Assembly: GCA_023438885.1 (NCBI GenBank)
Contig: JAEXPS010000083.1
Coordinates: forward strand, 1-27,926
DNA length: 27,926 nucleotides
Reading direction: 5' to 3'
DNA from: Actinomycetes bacterium
GTDB taxonomy: Bacteria; Actinomycetota; Actinomycetes; Actinomycetales; Cellulomonadaceae
The notes under the pieces were generated by a model. It was not told where the DNA came from and searched no databases. It was given only the letters and a program-made list of their open reading frames with translations. Made by a program: the position numbers and the translations under genes. Below are positions 23,534-27,926 of this stretch, in pieces. Positions within the stretch are counted from its first letter, which is position 1. Every line of letters starts with the position of its first letter.

Positions 23534-24721
23534 GTGATCCGGATCACCGAGGCGATCCAGCCCTACGCCTGGGGCTCGCGCACCGCCTTGCAGTCGCTGT
23601 TCGGAGCGCAAGAGGGCGGCCCGGCAGCCGAGGCCTGGCTGGGCGCCCACCCGCTGGCTCCCGCCACGCTGGCCGGCGAGCCGCGCACCCTGATCGACGC
23701 GATCGCCGACGACTGCGAACGCGCCCTCGGCCGCGACGTCGTCGCCCGCTTCGGCACCCAGCTGCCGTACCTGCTCAAGGTGATCGCCGCTGAGCACCCC
23801 CTCTCGCTCCAGGTGCACCCGCACATCGACCGGGCCCGGGCGGGGTTCGACGAGGAGGACGCGGCAGGCGTGCCGCGCGATGCCCCGCACCGCAACTACC
23901 GCGACCGCAACCACAAGCCCGAGCTGGTCTTCGCCCTCACGCAGTTCGACGCCGTCTGCGGGTTCAGGGCTCCCCGACGGGCCGCGGAGCTGTTCGGGGG
24001 CCTCGACACCCCCCTGGCGAAGGACCTGCACGGCACGCTGCTCGCCGACCCGTCCGCCGCCGGGATCCGCGCCGTCTTCACACGCCTGCTGGACCCCGAC
24101 ACCCGCCCGACGAACGACGAGGTCGCCGAGCTGGCGGCGGCGTCCGCCGCCCGCCTCGACGCAGGCTCACCGTCCCCACGGGCCGACCACACCGTCGCGC
24201 TGCTCCACCACGCCTACCCGGGCGACCCGGGGGTCGTCACCAGCCTGCTGCTCAACCCCGTCACGCTCCAGCCCGGCGAGGCGATGTTCGTGCCCGCCGG
24301 GGGCGTCCACGCGTACCTGCATGGCGTGGCGGTGGAGATCATGGCCAGCTCCGACAACGTGCTGCGCGCGGGCCTGACCCCCAAGCACGTGGACGTCCCC
24401 GAGCTGCTGCGCAACGTCGACTACGTCGCGGCCCCGCCGATCCGGGTCGCCCCGGAGGTGTTCCACGGCGCGACGAAGGTGTTCTATGCGCCCGTGGACG
24501 ACTTCGAGCTGTCGGTCACCGACCTCGCCGACGACGACGAGCACCCGTTGCCCGGCCGGGGCCCTCGCATCCTGCTCTGCCTGGACGGCGAGGTGCACGT
24601 GGAGACCTCGGGCGACGGCGACCTCCGCCTGGCGCGCGGCCAGGCGGCGTTCGTCCCCGCCGCCGACGGCCGGCTGACCGTGCACGGCCGCGGCCGCATC
24701 GTCCAGGCAGACGTGCCGTAG
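23534..24721 (+). CDS. manA: mannose-6-phosphate isomerase, type I
   Basis: This ~395-aa cupin enzyme interconverts fructose-6-phosphate and mannose-6-phosphate, feeding GDP-mannose and mannosylated glycans. Numbering from GTG 23534, the zinc-site motifs are present: LSLQVHPH (Q93, H95), NHKPELV (E130) and VPAGGVHAYLHG (H259), followed by NVLRAGLTPKHVDV, which includes the catalytic Arg. GTG 23528 would add two residues. The start region MIRITEAIQPYAWGS is typical. It is divergent from rfbA and convergent with the TIGR03089 gene. Adjacency of manA to whiB2-like and rml genes is a known actinobacterial arrangement. Confidence 0.95.
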   Translation: MIRITEAIQPYAWGSRTALQSLFGAQEGGPAAEAWLGAHPLAPATLAGEPRTLIDAIADDCERALGRDVVARFGTQLPYLLKVIAAEHPLSLQVHPHIDRARAGFDEEDAAGVPRDAPHRNYRDRNHKPELVFALTQFDAVCGFRAPRRAAELFGGLDTPLAKDLHGTLLADPSAAGIRAVFTRLLDPDTRPTNDEVAELAAASAARLDAGSPSPRADHTVALLHHAYPGDPGVVTSLLLNPVTLQPGEAMFVPAGGVHAYLHGVAVEIMASSDNVLRAGLTPKHVDVPELLRNVDYVAAPPIRVAPEVFHGATKVFYAPVDDFELSVTDLADDDEHPLPGRGPRILLCLDGEVHVETSGDGDLRLARGQAAFVPAADGRLTVHGRGRIVQADVP

Positions 24722-24761
24722 TCCGGCCGGGAGCGTCCGAGGGTCTGCGACACGGCGTGGG

Positions 24762-25460
24762 CTATCCCGTCACCCGCTCGGCGGCGACGAGCCGTGCGCG
24801 CCGCTCGTCGTCCGCCCGCAGCTCCTTCGCGTACCCCTCGCCGACCAGCACCACCGACCCGCCCGCGGCATAGAGGTCCAGCATCCGCCGCAGCAGCGCG
24901 TCGAGCGGCAGCTCCGCGGCATCCACCAGCACCCGCTCGGCAGTGCCGCCACCGCGCACCAGCTCGGCATGCGTCGTCGTCCCATCGAGCCCGACGAGCG
25001 CCGGGGCCGCAAGATCCGCGTCCGGCACCCAGCCGAGCGCATCCCCGTACCCGAGCACGGCGGCCCCGTCCACGGCACCCGGTGGCAGCGGCTCGTCGAA
25101 GCGCCGAGCCAGCGCGGGCAGCGCCACGGCGACCACCGTTCCGGTGTGCGAGGACGGCCGCGTGGTCACCACGGCATCGGCCCGCTCGTCCGGCGGCACG
25201 ACGACGCACGCCCCCACCCGCCAGGCCGCCAGCGCCCACACGACGGCCCGCCAGTGGCCGGGCAGGTCCAGCCGCAGCCGGAAGCCGGGACGGGCGTCCA
25301 GCTCCTCGACGAGGAGGTTCGCCGACTTGGTCACCCAGTTGGCCAGCACCGCGCCGGAGAGCTCGACGCGCTCGCCGCCGTCGCCGTACCAGGTGAGGCG
25401 TGGGCGGCCCGGGTCGCCCGTCAGCAGGGCGAGCACGGCGGCGAGGGGAGAGGCGGGCAC
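24762..25460 (-). CDS. TIGR03089-family protein (partial adenylate-forming-enzyme-like)
   Basis: This 232-aa protein has an N-terminus (PRLTWYGDGGERVELSG, WVTKSANLLVEEL, RLRLDLPGHW) that resembles the start of AMP-binding acyl-CoA synthetases but has none of the catalytic core (no YTSGTTG-type P-loop), as in the actinobacterial TIGR03089 family. It ends in a basic RRARLVAAERVTG. The start is GTG 25460; TACGGT ends 6 bases upstream, suggesting a leaderless transcript. It lies between manA and whiB, in line with the recurring neighbourhood of this family. No enzymatic activity is expected from the sequence; function unknown. Confidence 0.82.
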   Translation of the reverse strand: MPASPLAAVLALLTGDPGRPRLTWYGDGGERVELSGAVLANWVTKSANLLVEELDARPGFRLRLDLPGHWRAVVWALAAWRVGACVVVPPDERADAVVTTRPSSHTGTVVAVALPALARRFDEPLPPGAVDGAAVLGYGDALGWVPDADLAAPALVGLDGTTTHAELVRGGGTAERVLVDAAELPLDALLRRMLDLYAAGGSVVLVGEGYAKELRADDERRARLVAAERVTG

Positions 25461-25466
25461 GGACCC

Positions 25467-25472
25467 ACCGTA
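25467..25472 (-). promoter_or_regulatory. candidate leaderless promoter -10 for the TIGR03089 gene
   Basis: The minus strand reads TACGGT, with only 6 bases to GTG 25460 and no Shine-Dalgarno, the geometry of a leaderless start. The -35 is not recognisable. Confidence 0.4.
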
Positions 25473-25511
25473 CTTTCACCCGAGTGGCTCTCCGCGATAT
25501 CACCGACCGGC

Positions 25512-25540
25512 TTGACGGGGACGAACGACACGCGTGTAAT
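25512..25540 (+). promoter_or_regulatory. sigma-70-type promoter of the whiB gene
   Basis: TTGACG (25512-25517) and TGTAAT (25535-25540) are separated by 17 bp, the best -35/-10 pair in the window. TAATTC at 25537-25542 with a 19-bp spacer is a weaker alternative. The leader would be roughly 65 nt with GGAGG at 25604-25608 before ATG 25614. Confidence 0.55.
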
Positions 25541-25613
25541 TCTCGAAACGCAACTACTGCGCGATGCCCATCCACGAGCAGCACAGAGCCCGAGAGAACC
25601 AACGGAGGCACCC

Positions 25614-25949
25614 ATGTGGAATCTGCTCGATGACGACGAGCAGCCCCTGCCATCCGACGCACGCACCCCGGCCACGCCGGTCGGCGGCACGGTGCTCCCG
25701 CTCTTCGCTGCCCCCGCGGAGGACGAGGGTCTGCTGGGGTGGCAGGAGCGCGCGCTGTGCGCGCAGACGGACCCGGAGGCGTTCTTCCCCGAGAAGGGCG
25801 GCTCGACGCGGGAGGCCAAGAAGGTGTGCACCCAGTGCGAGGTCCGCGCCGAGTGCCTGGACTACGCGCTGGCTCACGACGAGCGGTTCGGCATCTGGGG
25901 CGGGCTGTCGGAGCGTGAGAGGCGCAAGCTCAAGCGTCGTGTCGTCTGA
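25614..25949 (+). CDS. whiB: WhiB-family iron-sulfur transcriptional regulator (WhiB/WhiB2/WhmD type)
   Basis: This 111-aa protein carries the four cluster-binding cysteines C49, C72, C75 and C81 (C-x22-C-x2-C-x5-C), the GIWGG turn (93-97) and the basic RERRKLKRRVV end. GWQERALCAQTDPEAFFPEKG is almost the same as in Streptomyces WhiB and mycobacterial WhiB2/WhmD, which act in cell division and sporulation septation. The ~41 residues before GWQ are longer than in Streptomyces WhiB and Pro/Asp-rich. It has a strong promoter and GGAGG, and is followed by a large glycosyltransferase gene 77 bp downstream. Regulation of surface-glycan genes by it is possible but unproven. Confidence 0.95.
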   Translation: MWNLLDDDEQPLPSDARTPATPVGGTVLPLFAAPAEDEGLLGWQERALCAQTDPEAFFPEKGGSTREAKKVCTQCEVRAECLDYALAHDERFGIWGGLSERERRKLKRRVV

Positions 25950-26026
25950 GGTTCGGCCGACCGATTGCCGCCGGGGGAGTGTCGCAACCCCGCCGGGCGG
26001 CGCCCCCGGTCGATGATGGCGCGGTC

Positions 26027-27926
26027 ATGACCGACACGCTGTCCGCACAGACCCCGGTGACGAGTGCGTCCGCCGGCGTCCCCGTGACGGCTCCCGTCAC
26101 CGCTGTCGTGGTCGCCGCCGGCGTCACTCGCTACCTGGCGACCACCCTGAACGCCCTCGCGCACCAGACGCGCCGGCCGCAGCGTGTGCTGCTGGTGAAC
26201 GTCGGCGGTCCGGACGGCGTGGCCGAGCTGTTCGATGCGGTCTTCGCCGCCGCCCCGGGCCCCGCCCCTCGGCTGGCGCGGACCTCCGCTCCCTGGGCGC
26301 GGTCGTTCGGGCAGGCGGTGGCCGCCGGCCTGGCCACGATGGACGAGGCCCTCACGGAGGCGCCGACGCCCTGGGTGTGGCTGCTGCACGACGACTCCGC
26401 GCCGGCGCCTACCGCCCTCGCCGAGCTGGTGCGCGCCGTGGGGCACTCGCCGTCGGTGGCCCTGGCGGGGGCCAAGCAGCGCACGTGGACCGACCCGGAA
26501 CGGCTGCTCGAGGTCGGCATCCGCACCACCCGCTGGGGCCGGCGCATGACGGACGTCGAGCCGGGCGAGCTCGACCAGGGCCAGCTGGACGGGCGCAGCG
26601 ACGTGCTCGCGGTGGGTCTGGCAGGCGCGCTCGTGCGGCGGGACGTCTGGGACGCGCTGCGCGGCCCGGACCCGGCGCTCGGTGAGTTCGGCGCCGGCCT
26701 CGACCTGTCCCGGCGGGCCCGGCTCGCCGGTCACCGGGTGGTCGTGGTGCCGGGCGCCGTGGTGCGCCATGCCCAGGCGCGTTACCAGGGCTTGCGCGGG
26801 CGTGAGGTGGCCGACGAGGACCTGGACGGCGACGGCGAGGTCGACGCCGCGGATCCGCGGCGCTCCTTCGCCGAGCGACGGCGCTCGGTGGTGCACGGCC
26901 GGCTGGTGGCGGCACCGCTGCTGCTGCTGCCCGTGGTCGCCGTGGTCGCCGTGCTCGCGGCCCTGGTGCGGGCGGTGATCGACCTCGCCGTCAAGCAGCC
27001 CGGCCTGGCCGCCGCGGAGCTGCGCGGAGCGCTGGCGGCGCTCTCGCGGCCCGACCTCCTGGCCCGGGCTCGGCGCCGTGCTGCGGCGACCGCTCGGGTG
27101 CCGCGGCGCACGCTGTGGCCCCTGCAGGCCACCTGGCGGGACGTGTGGACGCAGGCCCAGGACCGGCGTCTGGCCCGTGCCGAGGCGCGCAAGATCCAGC
27201 GGGCGCCGTCCGAGCTGGAGATCAACGAGCTGGCGGCACTGGCGACCCGGCGGCGTGTCACGCTCGGCGTGCTGGCCGCCGCCCTCGTGGCGGCCTCGCT
27301 CGTGGGGTTTGCGCCGCTGGTCGGGCAGGTGCTCGGCGGGTCCCGGCTGGTGGGTGGCGCTCTCGCCCACGCGTCGTCGTCGCTGGCAGACCTGTGGGCA
27401 GCGGCGACCTCAGGGTGGGTGCGCGACGGGCTCGGGGCACCCGGACCCGCGGACCCGCTGCTGGTGGTGCTGACCCCGCTCGCGGCGTTGTTCGGCGGAT
27501 CGCTCGCGGCGGCCGTGAACGCGCTGATGCTCGGTTCCGTGCTGCTCGCCGGCCTGGGAGCATGGGCGGCCGCCGGGGCTGCGACCCGCTCGGCGGGCGT
27601 GCGGGCATGGGCCGCCGTCGTGTGGGCCGCCGCGCCCGCGTTGCTGCTGGCGGCGGGCACGGGCCGGCTCGGTGCCGTCGTGGCGCATGCGGCCCTGCCG
27701 TGGGTGGCGCTCGGGCTGGCGCGCGCCGTCGGGGTCCAGCGGGTGGACCAGGTGCTGTCCGGGCTGGTGACGGCCGCGCCGAAGGACGCCGAGGCCGGCG
27801 AGCTCGGCGAGCTGGCCGCCGAGGCCGGCGAGCGGGACGACGAGCCGGCAGAGCCCGAGCACCCCGCACCGGCTGGCGTGGTACCCACCCAGCGAGCCGC
27901 GCCGACGCCTGCGCGGGGTGTCACCC
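26027..27926 (+). CDS. large GT2-domain membrane glycosyltransferase (3' end outside window)
   Basis: The frame from ATG 26027 is open for 633 codons to the window edge with no stop and coding-like third positions. The N-terminal ~270 residues are a GT2-like domain: VTAVVVAAGVTRYLATTLNAL (24-44), HDDSAP (121-126) in place of the usual DxD, then LAVGLAGALVRRDVW and a GLDLSRRARLAGHRV region matching the ED-x-D-L-x-x-R end of GT2 enzymes. Hydrophobic helices follow near 295-320, 405-430 and beyond, and the visible part ends in an acidic Ala/Glu/Pro loop. Proteins of this form (>1000 aa) are frequent downstream of whiB in Micrococcales. No clear Shine-Dalgarno; GATGAT at 26012-26017 may serve a leaderless start, or it is read through from whiB. 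Confidence 0.85.
   Translation, partial: MTDTLSAQTPVTSASAGVPVTAPVTAVVVAAGVTRYLATTLNALAHQTRRPQRVLLVNVGGPDGVAELFDAVFAAAPGPAPRLARTSAPWARSFGQAVAAGLATMDEALTEAPTPWVWLLHDDSAPAPTALAELVRAVGHSPSVALAGAKQRTWTDPERLLEVGIRTTRWGRRMTDVEPGELDQGQLDGRSDVLAVGLAGALVRRDVWDALRGPDPALGEFGAGLDLSRRARLAGHRVVVVPGAVVRHAQARYQGLRGREVADEDLDGDGEVDAADPRRSFAERRRSVVHGRLVAAPLLLLPVVAVVAVLAALVRAVIDLAVKQPGLAAAELRGALAALSRPDLLARARRRAAATARVPRRTLWPLQATWRDVWTQAQDRRLARAEARKIQRAPSELEINELAALATRRRVTLGVLAAALVAASLVGFAPLVGQVLGGSRLVGGALAHASSSLADLWAAATSGWVRDGLGAPGPADPLLVVLTPLAALFGGSLAAAVNALMLGSVLLAGLGAWAAAGAATRSAGVRAWAAVVWAAAPALLLAAGTGRLGAVVAHAALPWVALGLARAVGVQRVDQVLSGLVTAAPKDAEAGELGELAAEAGERDDEPAEPEHPAPAGVVPTQRAAPTPARGVT

Noticed and set aside
22364..24031. 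555-aa minus-strand open frame across rfbD, rfbA and manA
   Set aside because: It overlaps three well-supported genes in a different phase and has low-complexity Arg/Gly/Ala composition.
25874..27370. 498-aa minus-strand open frame opposite the large GT2 gene
   Set aside because: Rich in His, Gln, Arg and Gly with no domain; the plus-strand frame from 26027 has recognisable GT2 features and membrane helices.
1..27926. Search for tRNA, rRNA, CRISPR arrays, insertion sequences and phage genes
   Set aside because: No cloverleaf-like sequence, regular short repeats, transposase, integrase or terminal inverted repeats were seen by eye.

Overview
The window looks like a chromosomal cell-surface polysaccharide / glycoconjugate locus from a high-GC actinobacterium. 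The evidence is the very strong G/C bias at third codon positions, the frequent GTG starts, the TAnnnT -10 boxes, a WhiB-family regulator and a TIGR03089-type protein. The order manA, TIGR03089, whiB plus rml genes and a WbbL-like transferase suggests Micrococcales (Cellulomonas / Promicromonosporaceae-like). That placement is inference; no rRNA or tRNA gene is present to confirm it.

Layout. (1) 1-2529: the 3' end of a membrane protein and a ~12-TM, 684-aa membrane protein. (2) 2559-6297, + strand: DegT aminotransferase, extended-SDR nucleotide-sugar epimerase, left-handed beta-helix acyltransferase and GT4 glycosyltransferase, the last three overlapping. This is a first amino-sugar cassette. 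(3) 6356-8427, - strand, and 8629-10310, + strand, form a divergent module: Gfo/Idh/MocA oxidoreductase and a second DegT aminotransferase on one side, and an LpxA-like acyltransferase overlapping a UPF0104/MprF-like membrane protein on the other. Oxidoreductase + aminotransferase + LpxA is the GnnA-GnnB-LpxA set that makes 3-N-acylated UDP-GlcNAc3N in some Gram-negatives. (4) 10490-13000: an 836-aa GT2-GT4 fusion. (5) 13007-16127, - strand: rhamnosyltransferase-like GT2, rfbC and a DUF2142 membrane protein. (6) 16220-19678, + strand: a tightly coupled operon of dolichyl-phosphate-mannose-synthase-like GT2, DUF2304 protein, MOP-family flippase and WbbL-like GT2. (7) 19684-21585, - strand: a 633-aa DUF6541-like membrane protein. 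(8) 21735-27926: rfbD, rfbA (-), manA, TIGR03089 protein (-), whiB and the 5' part of a very large GT2 membrane protein that runs off the window.

How the genes fit together. RfbA/C/D supply dTDP-L-rhamnose (rfbB is not here), ManA links fructose-6-P and mannose-6-P, and the two amino-sugar cassettes supply unusual N-acylated sugars. The cytoplasmic transferases would assemble an oligosaccharide on a lipid carrier, the flippase would export it, and the DPM-like transferase with large GT-C-like membrane proteins could decorate or extend it outside. No Wzy polymerase, initiating phosphoglycosyltransferase or LytR-CpsA-Psr ligase was recognised, so the pathway is incomplete in this window.

The point most worth following up is the GnnA/GnnB/LpxA-like trio in an apparent Gram-positive: the LpxA homologue keeps the catalytic His and three other functional positions at exact E. 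coli spacing. No gene-free stretch exceeds 300 bp; the longest is the ~200-bp divergent region 8428-8628. No tRNA, rRNA, CRISPR array, transposase or convincing Rho-independent terminator was seen.
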